NCBI GenBank assembly: GCA_026874595.1
Contig: CM049322.1
Span: forward strand, 38,543,340 to 38,607,339
DNA: 64,000 bases
Direction: 5' to 3'
From: Sipunculus nudus
Lineage: Eukaryota; Annelida; Sipuncula; Golfingiida; Sipunculidae
Shown in pieces: positions 49,691-61,242 of this stretch (positions are counted from its first letter, which is position 1; every line of letters begins with the position of its first letter). The notes beneath the pieces are model-generated. The model was not told where the DNA came from and did not search any database. It saw only the letters and a list, made by a program, of their open reading frames with translations. The position numbers and the translations under genes are program-made.

Positions 49691-50734
49691 TTGATATACT
49701 TGATCGTCATAGTATACGTCCACCAATGACAACACATTTTTTTCTGCTTTGGACCTATATTTTAACATCTCAGATCTTCAAAAAAAACCTTACCTTTTTT
49801 GTGACTTTCCTCGGGGGTATATTTTAAGGACGTATTAGAACGACTCAAACATGTTATGGAGCGTTCCAGGTCAGCAAAAAGTGCTGCTAATCTGGCTCAA
49901 CAATTAAAACAGGAATGTAACATAATGTTTGCAAACTCGAACCAAAGCCAATAATGCTGTGTACAGCCTTGTTAGAGTGATTGATAAATTCAATTATTGT
50001 CTCATGGGCATTGAAAGGTTCTTTCCCAGTCTGTGACGGGACATTCCGTGGTTTGGGGTGGGGGGGGGGGGGGGTATTTCGAGTCTAACATAAAAATCAT
50101 GTCCTAGTTCGAGTAATTTATAATTTGGCAACCTTAGTTATTGTTCATTTTGAAAATTAAAACCTTAGTCAGTTTTCTTTTTAATTTGGAGAACCAAAGA
50201 TCATGACCAGTGATTCACATTGAGCCGTCTAAAGTCCTAGACAAGGCGCTGTCATGAAAATGATAGCTATTTTTAGGCCGTAGATAGTAGGTTTGTTTAA
50301 GGGTAGGATACTGGTCTTCAATTTGTTATCAATCATTGCTTTTGATTCGATTCTTGTGTCGATTATCGTAAATTAAAATATTCGGCCAGAGGCGTTTACC
50401 TACTGAAACGTTTCCTCTCAAATGATGCAAAGAGTGATTGTTATAATTTTACATACCTAAGCATTTAAATGAACCATGTTATTTTTAATTTTGTTCATCT
50501 CTAGCGTCTTTTGGAAGATATAAGGTGCCCTTTTTAAATGACAATATTCCCGATTTGATTATGGATCAATGGCTTGGCTTCGAATAAATGCATCGATCAC
50601 TGTAGTTGGCATTTTTTGTTCGCAAGGGTTTAAACTTCGATATTTACGTGAAAGAGAAAATATCGCAAAATGGAAACCTTCGTTAATCAGCTTTTGCCAA
50701 AATTTGTTAACCTTCCAAATCAACTTTCAGTATT
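49691..50734. other. Intergenic with poly-G at 50058-50074
   Basis: A CGCAAGGGTTTAAACTTCGA / AAAATATCGCAAAATGGAAA block at 50620-50675 may be the upstream part of family F copy 2. No gene. Confidence 0.4.
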
Positions 50735-50952
50735 TTTTTCTTAAAACTCAAGTGCAGACAGGGCTAATCATACAAAGATTAAATGATACAAACCTAGCCC
50801 TTGTACAGAGCGGTTACTTTGATGTTATTTGGTATCTCTGCTGTGTACTACCGCTTAGATAATAAAGCTGTAAAAATGCAAATGCCTGATTCCTGTTTGT
50901 TTTTCTCTTAAGGAAATGCATGAATCGATGGGCTGTCAAACTCAATTAGTGC
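50735..50952 (+). repeat. Interspersed repeat, family F, copy 2
   Basis: Colinear with copy 1. It ends in the GTCACTAAATAAATCC tail that is amplified immediately downstream. Confidence 0.8.
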
Positions 50953-51091
50953 GTCACTAAATAAATCCTGTACTTCTCTTTACGTCTCTAAATAAATCCC
51001 GTAATTCTCTTTAAGACACTAAATAAATCCCGCAATTCTCTTTACGTCACAAAATAAATCCCGTAATTCTCTTGACGTCACTAAATAAATG
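50953..51091. repeat. 31-bp tandem array, 4.5 copies, grown from the family F tail
   Basis: GTCACTAAATAAATCCCGTA plus ATTCTCTTTAC starts at 50953, 50984, 51015, 51046 and 51077, an exact 31-base period. Copy 1 of the repeat has one such tail unit (GTCACTTAATAAATCCCTTA at about 49660). Confidence 0.95.
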
Positions 51092-51809
51092 AACACACAT
51101 GAGGAGTCATTTATATTGCAGCTCTTTTGCATATCGTGTAGTCCTAACTTATCCACCCTCGTAGCGTCAATAGTTTGGAAGCAATTAACAGATCAGTTTT
51201 GTTAAGAATGACAGAGAAAATATGTCAGCCTTAACTCAAAAATGGATATTATGAATAATGTCAGATCTTTTAAAGTGCCGAATAAACCCTCGCGAAAAAC
51301 TGTAAAATTGAAAAATCGCGAAAGTGGAACCTGAGAATATAAAGCTAGCCACAACATTGGACGTGTTTTTTTATTTAATCACAGTGCACTTTGCACGCTC
51401 TGCTCAATATAAGACTAAATCGTAGTCGCAGACCACATACACGCCTCAGCCGGGTTTTCTAATCAACCGCTGCTGTGTGGTACACAGAAAATTTGTTTCA
51501 CCATTCAACAAAGATCGTCGGATCACAGATGAGGTCTGCTATCTGGAACAAATGCCGGTTCTAGGTTTAAACCTTTTGGCATGTCAAACATAATCTCTTT
51601 CATTACAGTAATAAAGATTTACTAGCATATTTTGGTGATCTATTGATAGTTCCTCTAGTGTTATTTTAGCCTGCCTTCACTCAAGAAAAGATCCATTTGT
51701 AACTTTTTGAATAAACCAACAGTGCAAAGATGATAAAAAAACACATAACATCTGCTTGCAGCATAACACCCGCATAATACGTGACAGTACAGTTGGTCAC
51801 AATTCAGAA
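51092..51809. other. Intergenic, nothing firm
   Basis: CCCTCGCGAAAAACTG..AATCGCGAAAGTGGAACC at 51289-51330 resembles other CGCGA blocks in the window. Confidence 0.4.
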
Positions 51810-52005
51810 GCGTATCCGGGGAGGGGTCCAGGGGGTCCCGCCCCCCCCCCCTTTTTTTCTGACGCCGCATCCTTGTTTTAAGGTTTTCATACCAAATGTT
51901 ACGGCCTGGACCCCCTCCTCCTTTTCCAGATCTGAGGACCTTTCTTTAGTTTTATGAGTCCCACTGTATTAGACCCACCCCTTCCTAAATCCTGGATCCG
52001 CCCCT
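51810..52005 (+). mobile_element. CAGGGGCGGATCC-type MITE, best copy
   Basis: The right terminus AAATCCTGGATCCGCCCCTG is intact, and the left terminus GCGTATCCGGGGAGGGGTCC is a decayed inverse of it. The interior has GGTCC..GGGTCC, poly-C, GACCTTTCTTTAGTTTTA. This terminus type is common in animal genomes. No transposase. Confidence 0.7.
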
Positions 52006-52302
52006 GCATATGGTAAACATAGGACTGTGATGTCATCATAGGCTTTGTCACAATTGGGGAAAAAGGTGCCGTACCCCTTTCGGGGATATATTATAATAAG
52101 TAATTAATAACATAATGTAAATTATTCGGCCATCTAAATAATTTACTTTTTTTCTCAAAAGTGATTCTTAAATTGCAAAACTAAATTTAAAAAAGCACTA
52201 GTTTCAATTTAAGTGATTTAGATCTTTCCTCTGATAAAAGAAGTTGAATTATAGACTTTAGTGTTGTTACAGTGTAAATTATAGAGTTTAACATATCTTT
52301 CA
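52006..52302. other. Short intergenic stretch, nothing recognised
   Basis: AT-rich. Confidence 0.45.
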
Positions 52303-52590
52303 TGAACGGAACGTAGCCTAGTGGTTAAGGCTTTTCACTTCGAAGCTGAAGGGTCCGTGGTTCGAACCCCGCCAGTGCCCCAATGGTATAATGCTGGTAC
52401 CTTGATGAACCTCAGATGTCGTAATGACAGGTTATGAATACAAGATTATTCCAAATCCCTTGCATAAAAAAAACCTGAAATCCCGAAGGCTTAATAATAA
52501 TAATAATAAAGTATTATTCTTATCGTAAGGACACCCTCATCCTCATTAAATAGACAGTACCACCAACAAGCCATGGACCTGTCCATTGAA
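52303..52590 (+). repeat. tRNA-Arg-like SINE, family E
   Basis: ACGTAGCCTAGTGGTTAAGG, CACTTCGAAGCTGAAGGG and GTGGTTCGAACCCCGCC form the tRNA-like head. The body TGAACCTCAGATGTCGTAAT GACAGGTTATGA and tail AGACAGTACCACCAACAAGC CATGGACCT match 21525-21785. Confidence 0.8.
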
Positions 52591-52649
52591 AAAAGATAGT
52601 TCATGAGCTTACGGTGTGAGAAAGGTCGGAGATGTTAGATTTAACTAGT

Positions 52650-52930
52650 GACCTCGGCAAGGGGATGCCGCAACCTATAGGCTGAGGTGGTTCAACACGG
52701 AGCGTGTAAAACTCCGCATTTACCTGAAAGACTAGTGAAATTCCGATAGAACTTCAGAGATTCGTTTAATACCCTAATAACGACAGGTTATGATTTCTAG
52801 GTTGTTCCATGTCCATGATTATAAAAATATGAAATCCGTCGGGTTTTATAATAACAACATATTATTCTTATCGGATGGATACCTTCACCCTTATTCCTCA
52901 GACAGTGCCCCTAACAGGCCAGGGACCAAT
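52650..52930 (+). repeat. SINE family E, second adjacent copy with altered head
   Basis: GATAGAACTTCAGAGATTCG, TAACGACAGGTTATGATTTC, TCTTATCGGATGGATACCTT and the tail CAGACAGTGCCCCTAACAGG CCAGGGACC match. The head (52650-52735) is not the usual tRNA-like one. Confidence 0.7.
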
Positions 52931-53618
52931 CTTTGATAAAATGTGTACTCGGCATAATCCCATAATATTCCATTTTTATTTTGAAAATGATAGAAAGGGT
53001 CATAGTTGTATGACATCTATGGCACGGGTATTATTACAAATCGCATCTGGTCTGTACGGAAAACACCACGTACTCCAGCGTCACTTACAAAATGAGCTCG
53101 AGGACTCGAATCCAATAAATTCTTTTACATTACTCCAGTCTAAAGTCAGTAAGCATACATTCTTGTAAGCTTGTATAGTAACACCTGTTTATATATCTAA
53201 TACTTATAAATAGAATTTGGTTTACTTTTGTCCTCAACGTTCTTTGAATTAGCGCTGTGTATGACACTGAATTATACCTCATTTTAAAGGTTATTGTTCT
53301 CATAGTGACCTTGCCGATATGAGAATAAATAAATTTTAATGCACACATCATTTTTAGTGATTTTTGCGTGGTTTTAAAATTGCTTTGAGGCTACCACCGA
53401 AAACAGCGGAACTGCCTTCGGCAAAGACCTGAATATCTCCGTGCTCGCTTGGTGATCTACACAACACAAGCAGGCATATGACAAAATCGCAGGATTAAGG
53501 TCGATTGCGCATATTAATAACCCCTGCTGTCAGTGACGGATTTAAGCATGCTTGGCCTGACATTTGAACCAGTGACTGGGCCGCTTGCATGGTCAGTAAA
53601 TGTGAAAAACATGTGACC
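52931..53618. other. Intergenic, nothing recognised
   Basis: The 97-aa frame starting 52875 overlaps the SINE tail and has no domain. Confidence 0.4.
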
Positions 53619-53790
53619 CTTGATTTAAGAAAAGGGGTCCAATCCAGGGGGATTAATGACAACACCTAATAAAAGGTCTTATGATCATAAAAAGGGAGGG
53701 CGGTCTAGGCCAAAAATTGGTTTGATACCTTAAAAAGGTTGCTGCGGCTGAAACAGGTGCAGGGGGGGTGAGGTCCGGACCCCCGTGAGA
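53619..53790 (-). mobile_element. CAGGGGCGGATCC-type MITE, reverse orientation
   Basis: TTGATTTAAGAAAAGGGGTCC, AAAAGGTCTTATGATC, GGCGGTCTAGGCC, GGTTGCTGCGGCTGAAACAG and GGTCCGGACCCCCGTGAG are the reverse complement of blocks in the 6541 and 51810 copies. Confidence 0.6.
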
Positions 53791-55058
53791 CAAAATTCCT
53801 CATCTCGTTTCATACATCCCCCGGTTACCGGGCTTATCAGCTAGTACAATATAAAATTTAATCTGGATATGCTGCACTTACACTTGTGGTGTGACATCAG
53901 GCCTATTATTTTAGTCCGGGAGTGTAATGAGGCAATTTCACCTGAAAGGGAAATTTGCCTTGGCAATCAGCCACATATGTACTCTATACATATAAAAGAC
54001 AGCGTCTATATTTAGCAATAACCAAATAGTCAATTTACCATGTCAACACTCCAGGTCTTATAACAGTGATCAAACAATTAAACGGCGGCACTAACAAAAC
54101 ATAAAGAGTGGGGGCTCAGTAAATTCATCGAATAAATAGTAATTGTAATTTAACATTTTCATGAACTTAACAAGGTAACAAAGCTTCATATATTTCTGTT
54201 TATACTTAAATACAGCTTTCTTAGTTCATACCTAGATTTATTATATCATCATATGAATATTGAATAGCACCTCGATTATCATATATTGCTATTTGTACAA
54301 GACGGACGTTACGGTAAGATAATCGCAAAGAAACAACGAAAAATCGTTACAACGAACAGTAAAATTAGTATTAAAATACCATTTTTTTATTGAATGCCCT
54401 AATTATTCAGAAGCCAGGGTCAGGCTACTTGAACTTATTTTCAACATCAACTCAGATTTGAACATAGTCGATTGTTAAAGAAAATGAGTATCACATCTAA
54501 ATCTGATACAAATATTCTTATATGGGGACATAGGCTTAAAACCTGAGGCAAACAGTGTAATATTTAATAAGGTTCAGTTATTTATGTCAATAGGTTTAAG
54601 CCTTACTGAGACATAATTTATGAAAGCATTGTTGTTCACTAAAAATATGACTTTAAAATATGGAACAGCTACGTTTGTATTTATATGGCATTCATAATGT
54701 TTGTCTCGTGTGTATTGTCACATACATGTGTGTGTCACGTATTGTAATCATGCTTAATTTAGTTCATACTTAGATATGATATTTGACCATATGAATGTTG
54801 AAGAGTACCTTGATAAGCACATATTGCTACTTGTACAATTCAACTGAAATAAATATGAATAACTTAAAACTATAAAAAAATTCCCAAACAAGTATTTTGT
54901 TTGCACAGTTCTTCGATTAATAAGCAGATCCCTTATTTTAGGTGTCTCATGACTCCACCATTGACATAAATTTCCCTTTCAGGTGACTCATAACAGTCCA
55001 TTTATTTTAAACCCGGAATCGTTGTACATATATATAAGCAGGAACAACTTTTTTTTAA
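53791..55058. other. Intergenic, nothing recognised
   Basis: TAGTTCATACYTAGAT.. and ..GTATTGTCACATACATGTGT-type blocks recur loosely (54223 and 54763: CATATGAATRTTGAA..CTTGTACAA), indicating a diverged duplication about 540 bases apart. Confidence 0.4.
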
Positions 55059-56165
55059 TTTATTTTCAATAAACATTGCACAGTTTCATCATGGTAACGA
55101 GTAATCCCCTGCAGTTCTTTAGTAAACAAAATGGTCACCTTTAATCGCGTCGTATCGCGACCTACGAGTGATGTAACTGGACTGTTGTACACATGTATCG
55201 GGCATAAGCCAGATCTGACGCCATAATCCCCGGTTTCCGGCAAATCGCAAGAAGTCGTTGTGTGCTAGGATGTCCCACAATCCCCTGAGTCAGGATTTCC
55301 TGTTCATGTCTAAAAACCGCTATGTCATGACAGTGAAGGAAATCATTGAAAATTTGAGGCAAAACCCGCGCCATTTGAGACCTGCTCAAAAGGAAAAAAA
55401 AAATAAAGAAGATAAAATACAAGGATTAAATTTATAAGGACAGAGCTGTCCAAAAGTAGCAGACTGCGGACACTTTTATTGATATTCGAGAAAACGTTTA
55501 ACTGATGTCTTCATATAAAGCAACCCTGGTACTATGCCATTATTTTATCGATGAGAAATTTCTGTTTGTATGAGCTAAGGGTCACTCTGGCTATGAAAAA
55601 TTCTTCGTGAAGGATTTAATAACCTGTTTATCAACAACATGTTTGAAAACACAGAAATATTGACAAACGGGAAAACTGTTACCCAAGGTGGTAGGTTGAA
55701 TATATGCGGAGGTAGAAAGGTCACTTGTTGTAAAATGCCATTTGCAAAGCGCTGGCTGATCTGACTTGCTGCCAGATCCACTTGTTGAATTTGTTCTGAT
55801 TATTTTTGCGGGCCCCCACATATAAACACGTTGATAAAAACAAAACAAACCGCCTATGTGCGGTTATATCCTTGTTTTCTGGCTTATTTTATAAAAGCTC
55901 CTAGGGATAAGCTTTAGTTTATAAAGGTCAGATAGGTCATTTGGTCCAATTAAAGAGTATAAGTGGTGGTCATGCGAATAAAATAATTTTACCATCCTTT
56001 TTTCACATGGTTTGTGTAATCCAATTCTTAACGATCGTCCGCTTATACTGTACAAGTTTATTTTAAATATAAAGATAGTCGGAGCCCGCATTCGTCCGCC
56101 AGGCTCTTACCTCAACACCCCTGTCTTCTTCATCAGCAAGTCACGGTTTACCGACACATGTAACA
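55059..56165 (-). repeat. 1.1-kb duplicated segment, copy 1, with a minus-strand terminal-exon-like part
   Basis: It aligns in direct order with 56180-57235 (ATAAACATTGCACAGTT at 55069 and 56190, offset about 1121). On the minus strand TTTTTTTTTTCCTTTTGAGCAG is a strong acceptor-like sequence. It is followed from 55381 by an open 70-codon frame (MARVLPQIFNDF..., ending TVQLHHS) with a TAG stop. The downstream sequence ends in AATAAA (TTTATT at 55059-55064) beside an A-run. No domain is recognised. Confidence 0.6.
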
Positions 56166-56179
56166 TGAACCACTTTTTT

Positions 56180-57235
56180 ATTTATTTTCAATAAACATTG
56201 CACAGTTCCATCATGGTGATGAGTGATCCCCTGCTATACTTCAGTTAAAAATGGTAACCTTAAATAGCGTCGTATCGCGACGTACGAGTGATGTTATTAG
56301 ACTGATGTACACAAATGTACCGGGCATTTGCCAGATCTGACGCCGTTAATGCCGGTTTCCGGAAAATCGCAAGAAGTCTTTTTGTGCATGATCGGACGTC
56401 CCACAATGCCCCTCGTCAGGATTTCCTGCACATGTCTTAAAACGGCTTTTTCACGACAGTGAAGGAAATCATTGAAAACTAAGGCAAAACCCGCGCCATT
56501 TTAAGACCTGCTTAAAAGGAAAAAAATAAATAAGATAAAATACAACGAAGAAGTTTAAAAATACAGAGTTGTCCAAAAGTAGCTGGCTGCAGACACTTTT
56601 ATTGATATACGGCAGCACGTTTAACTTAAGTCTGCATATAAAGCTACCCTGGTAACAAGCCATCATTTTATCTCTGTGAGATCCATGTTTGAAGATGCGC
56701 TTTCACCTACCTTTTGAAAAAGAATTTATGTGATTGCTGGCTTCCTCTCTGTATATATTGATGATCAAGGGGTAATTTTGGTTGTGAAAAGTTCTTATAA
56801 GGCCTTAGTGAAGGAAGTGTGAACTTGTTTAGCAACAACATGTTTGTAAACACAGAAATGTTGACAAACGGGAAAACTGTAACCTAAGGTGGTAGGTTGC
56901 ATATATGCGGAGGTAGAAATAGAAAGGCCACTTGTTGCAAAACGCCATTTGCAAAGCGCTGGCTGATCTGACTAGCTGCCGCATGCCCTTGTTGAATTTG
57001 TTTTGATTATTTTCAAGAGCTTCAAGAGATTTATAGTTTCAGTTTATAAAGGTCAGATAAATGATAATTTAACTCTAGTTTTCTCACATGGATTTTGTGT
57101 AACCCCATTCAGAAATATTGTCCACCTATATTGTACACCTTTATTTTAAATAGAAAGATAGTCGGAGTCTGCATGCCTCCGCCACGCTCTTAATCCAACG
57201 CCCCTGTCATGTCACGGTTGAAAACACATGTAAAA
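56180..57235 (-). repeat. 1.1-kb duplicated segment, copy 2 (reading frame broken)
   Basis: Same order of blocks as copy 1, including the acceptor-like CCTTTTAAGCAG (exon edge at 56507) and the AATAAA end. After MARVLP the frame meets TAG, and a one-base deletion relative to copy 1 follows, so the peptide is not preserved. It also holds a section (56690-56810) matching the inverted copy at 60009-60490. Confidence 0.65.
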
Positions 57236-57450
57236 AGTGCACTAGAAGAAATCGACTTTTAATACCGATAAATACCTCTGTCATTCGATGGGAATAAATC
57301 GTCAAATGTCACAATGTAAAATAACTCTTTGAATTGAAAACAAAATGTTATCGTGGACTATAGAATTTTTCAACATTCTGTGAAGTGTTGCTTAGGTGTT
57401 TTTTTTCTAACCTTCCGTGACGTTTCAACAAAATCCGCTCACAACTATAA
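57236..57450. other. Short intergenic stretch
   Basis: Nothing recognised. Confidence 0.4.
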
Positions 57451-57505
<55 letters not shown>

Positions 57506-57506
57506 T
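57451..57506. repeat. (AAT)n microsatellite
   Basis: About 18 AAT units. Poly-Ile and poly-Leu frames here are artefacts. Confidence 0.95.
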
Positions 57507-58340
57507 TTTATTGCTTAAAGTTTCCAACAGACGAGACAACAAAGGGATAACATAATGTAATCAATATATACATTTAACTGTATTACATTTTATCTGCATG
57601 ATGAAAACGTGTCTCTCATAAAAATCAGAGATATAAACAATACTTTCTCCCCACAGCATCCCCAGTTAACCTTTTTTAAAAGATGACGTCATTTCAAGTC
57701 TTGGAAACATTTTAAGTGTAGAGAAATGAAGACACAGCTATTTTTGATCAGGACATTAAAGTGAAAAATACTTATGTTGGGTAAAAATAATAACCTGATC
57801 CGACAGTAATTTTATATTAATAATTCGTTATTATCGCCCAGTGTCTATATTCTCTGTTCTTTCAGGCAGAAAGGGTCTAATTGTGAAACCATTTTCGTCA
57901 GTGAAGTACGTGGTCGCGGAATTAAAGCGCAAAAACTTCACTTGAGTGCCACGAAATTGAAGGCGACTTCCGTATCAATCCGCCGAAAATTGCTTTAATC
58001 GAGACTGTAGTGAACTGATTATCACAATTTAATGGAGATTAAGATTGAATCAAGGTTACCAAGTTTTTGTCAAATGGTTGTCTGTATCACGTGATCTCCC
58101 ACCCAAGTATATTAATTTCTTTTAATTATATTTTATTGATATAAATGAAGTCACAATAAAACAGAATGAATATTTCCTCTCTCAATAAATGTTAGCTATT
58201 TGCTGAAATTCCTATTTTCTTTCAATTATGCACAAGAATGTACGATAAAAGTTTTGAGGTTTCGTAGTTCGAGTTCCGTAGTTAAATATTAAATTGTAGC
58301 TTTAAAGGTAGGGGATAGGGTGGTTAAGGTTTTAGGCCTA
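57507..58340. other. Intergenic, nothing recognised
   Basis: No coding or repeat signal. Confidence 0.45.
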
Positions 58341-58673
58341 AGGCCAAAATAAAAAAAGTATGGTTCTCAGGCACTTTTTTTCAGAAATCAATGCGGGCGG
58401 GCGCTTTTTTTTTTAAATTTTTTGGTATGTTTCGATAAAAATGTCAAATGATAAGGGAAAAGCATAAAAATAACAGTTTTATTTTGCTAAATAAGTAAAA
58501 GCACTACAAAACAAAGGAAATTGTATGGTTTTATCTTCTTGAAAGAAATGTCGGAGCGGCAGCAGCTCAAAATTGGAAAGTTTTTATTGAAAATCAAAAT
58601 AAAAAGTTTTGATGCGGGGGTTTAAAATTGATGCAGGCGGTGCCTGAGAACCATACCTTTAATTTTTTTTGGC
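58341..58673. mobile_element. GTATGGTTCTC-type MITE, intact copy
   Basis: Left end AGGCCAAAAT..GTATGGTTCTCAGGCAC and right end GTGCCTGAGAACCATACCTT..GGCCT form a terminal inverted repeat of about 33 bases with small gaps. The interior is AT-rich with GCGGGCGGGCGC near the left and GATGCAGGCGG near the right. It is the uninterrupted counterpart of 25594-26350. Confidence 0.85.
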
Positions 58674-58735
58674 CTAAGTCTGGACTTCTTGATTCTTTTG
58701 AATGCAGAGGGTAATCTTTAGTATAAATAAAAACA

Positions 58736-58755
58736 ATAATAATTATTATAATAAT

Positions 58756-58817
<62 letters not shown>
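58736..58817. repeat. (AAT)n microsatellite
   Basis: About 80 bases of AAT with small interruptions at the start. Confidence 0.95.
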
Positions 58818-58818
<1 letters not shown>

Positions 58819-58924
58819 GATAATGATAAAAATCACTTTAAAAATTATAAAAATAATCCACGGTCGTGTTTCGCGCACAAACGACTTTGAATTTCGAGGT
58901 AATATAATAGTGTTTAGACTCAGT

Positions 58925-59085
58925 TTTGGAATGACGATAAAGCCAGTACCCGCAGGTGCGGTGTACCAAGCCTAGTCGACGATTCCATAATCATGTGCTT
59001 TACCGCCCTGTTTGGTAGTCCAAATTCATAACGGGAATAATTTGCACTTGGTTAAGCTAGCATTAAAATAGATCTGGTAACCTTA
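58925..59085 (+). repeat. SINE family B, decayed partial copy
   Basis: CCCGCAGGTGCGGT, CCAAGCCTAGTCGACG, TTTACCGCCCTGTTTGGTAG, GGTTAAGCTAGCATTAAAAT and GGTAACC follow the order of the family B body and end. Confidence 0.4.
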
Positions 59086-60008
59086 TACATAACTTAATGA
59101 AATAAATAATAAAAAAAATAAACACGACGTACACCTGTATACATAGTTTATATTTATAACAGTCAAAATTTAATGGTAAAATTGGTATTCTTTTCCATAC
59201 CTCATGAACATGGGTTACATTTCATGAATCCATAGGTGGCATTATCTAAATATAGCCTAGTAGACTGTAGGCATATTATTTTGCTTAATGAAAGGTTCGT
59301 CTGGGCGGAGACATTCTTCAGAATCATTTTCTAAATTAACATTATTCCTGTAAATCCATCAATTCCTCTAAAGGAACCATCAGTATTATTTTCTGTACAA
59401 TTTCATCATCAATTTGAGGATAATAGTATCGTCAATCAAATAAGTGCTCATATTTATCAGATATAATAATTTATTAATCATATCATCATTTCAAAGAGAA
59501 TATAATTATCTTTCATGGTTTAATTGTTACTGTGTTAAAAAAGGTCAGTAACTATCTGAAGTATTGAATTGGATATAGTTGTCCTAGTTAGCAGTAATTG
59601 AAAGATTAAAAACGAGAATAGCGCCAGTAATAAATGAAAAGAAACAGTTTAAACCATATTCCCTTAGAAATTTGAATTGTTGGGGTAATAGGTAGCAGCT
59701 GATTCATTACCAGAATTTCAGCAATAACTCCGCCTCAAGCTTCTAATTAGCCAATCACAGTGTATTACAGTAGTATCATGTATCTTAAGTAAGATAATGT
59801 ATGTCAGTTATGTAAGAGATCTTAGTTTCATCTTATAATGTATCACACACGCATACCCTTGCATTTATAACATACTTTTTATGCTGATGTTGTCAACATA
59901 ACCATTATCATTTCTATTGCTTAATTAATTATCTTATCTTATCTTATCTTATCTTATCTTGTCTTTCTAGAATTTCAGCAATACCCCTTGCATTTACACC
60001 ATGGGAAA
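59086..60008. other. Intergenic with a (CTTAT)n pentamer at 59930-59960
   Basis: Six CTTAT units; otherwise nothing recognised. Confidence 0.5.
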
Positions 60009-60490
60009 GTCCCTTAAAGGGGCCCAATCACCCATCTGACCTTTATAAACCAAAGGTAACCCCTTGGAGCTTTCATAATAATAGGCCAGAAAACATGGAT
60101 ATCAGCGCACACAGGCTGCTTGTTTTGTTTATATCAACATGTTTATAATTTGTGGGGGCCCGCCAAAATAATCAAAACAAATTCAACAAGGGCATATGGC
60201 AGCACGTCAGATAAGTCAGAGCTTCGAAATGGCGTTTTGGTACAAGTGACCTTTCTACCTCCGCATATATGCAACATTCCACCTTAGGTTACATGTTTTT
60301 CCCGTTAGTCGACATTGCTGTGTTTACAAACATGTTGTTGCTAAACAAGTTCACACTTCCTTCACTAAGGCCTAATAAGAACTTTTCACAACCAAAATTA
60401 CACATAGGTCATCAATATATACAGAGAGGAAGCCAGCAATAACATAAATTCTTTTTCAAAAGGTAGGTGAATGGGTACCTAAAACTTTAT
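60009..60490 (+). repeat. Inverted partial copy of the 55-57 kb duplicated segment
   Basis: The reverse complement of blocks in 55560-55950 and 56690-57060: ACCTCCGCATATATGCAAC, AACATGTTGTTGCTAAACAAG, AGAGAGGAAGCCAGCAATAA, TTCTTTTTCAAAAGGTAGGTG. It starts with AAAGGGGCCCAATCACCC, which also occurs reversed at 22713. Confidence 0.75.
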
Positions 60491-60985
60491 CTACCTTCCT
60501 GTAATTGAAACTATTTCTATAATCCTTCGTTAGGTGGCGATCCAATCTACGCACTTTTGAGTAGCAAAAGTAGATGACTTTGAACAAATACCTGATCCTG
60601 CAAAATAAGATAGGAAAAGAAAATCACTTGAAATAGGAAGTCTATGTAACCTTAAGCAGGACACGTAAGAGGTTCAAACGACATATATGTCTGGCGATGT
60701 CTAAACGCTCGGAGAATCAATGAGAGACGAATACCCTGTGACGTGGCGTTTTCCTTGTACACACACACGCCGCAAGGGGACATGCATAAATGCAAGATTT
60801 ACAGATACTGGTTTCAAATAGCCGACATAGTATATAATCTGATATCACTTACGGTATAACTCTCCTCTAAGTTGTCTTTATCTGTCTTCAAATCCTTACA
60901 GTAACTAGAATTCTGCATTCCAAGGAATGCAAAGCTCCGGCAATGTGGGGATCCCTTTTGCAGGATGCTCCCCAACCCGTATTAA
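60491..60985. other. Intergenic, nothing recognised
   Basis: No signal. Confidence 0.45.
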
Positions 60986-61242
60986 CATTCCTTATTCAGC
61001 CAATATATCCGGATTCATTCGTGCATAAGTGACTGTACATTAGTAAATATTACTAAACCACGTTCTTATACCCGGATCATATGCCAGATCCACACCATAA
61101 TCTAATTGGTTCGTCATCTACGAAATGGCCTGAAAATTTGATAAAATTACGCTCATGATGGCATCAGTTATCACACAAAAACATAGACAGATACACATAC
61201 ACGAACAATAATGAGCGAATATACCCGCCTGGCGGAGGAAAT
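60986..61242 (+). repeat. CA-rich interspersed repeat, family A, copy 5
   Basis: CCGGATTCATTCGTGCATAA GTGACTGTACATTAGT, CCAGATCCACACCATAATCT, ACACAAAAACATAG.CAGATAC ACATAC and ATACCCGCCTGGCGGAGGAA are colinear with the other four. Confidence 0.75.

Noticed and set aside
57348-58890. Poly-Ile, poly-Leu and poly-Asn frames
   Set aside because: Translations of (AAT)n arrays.
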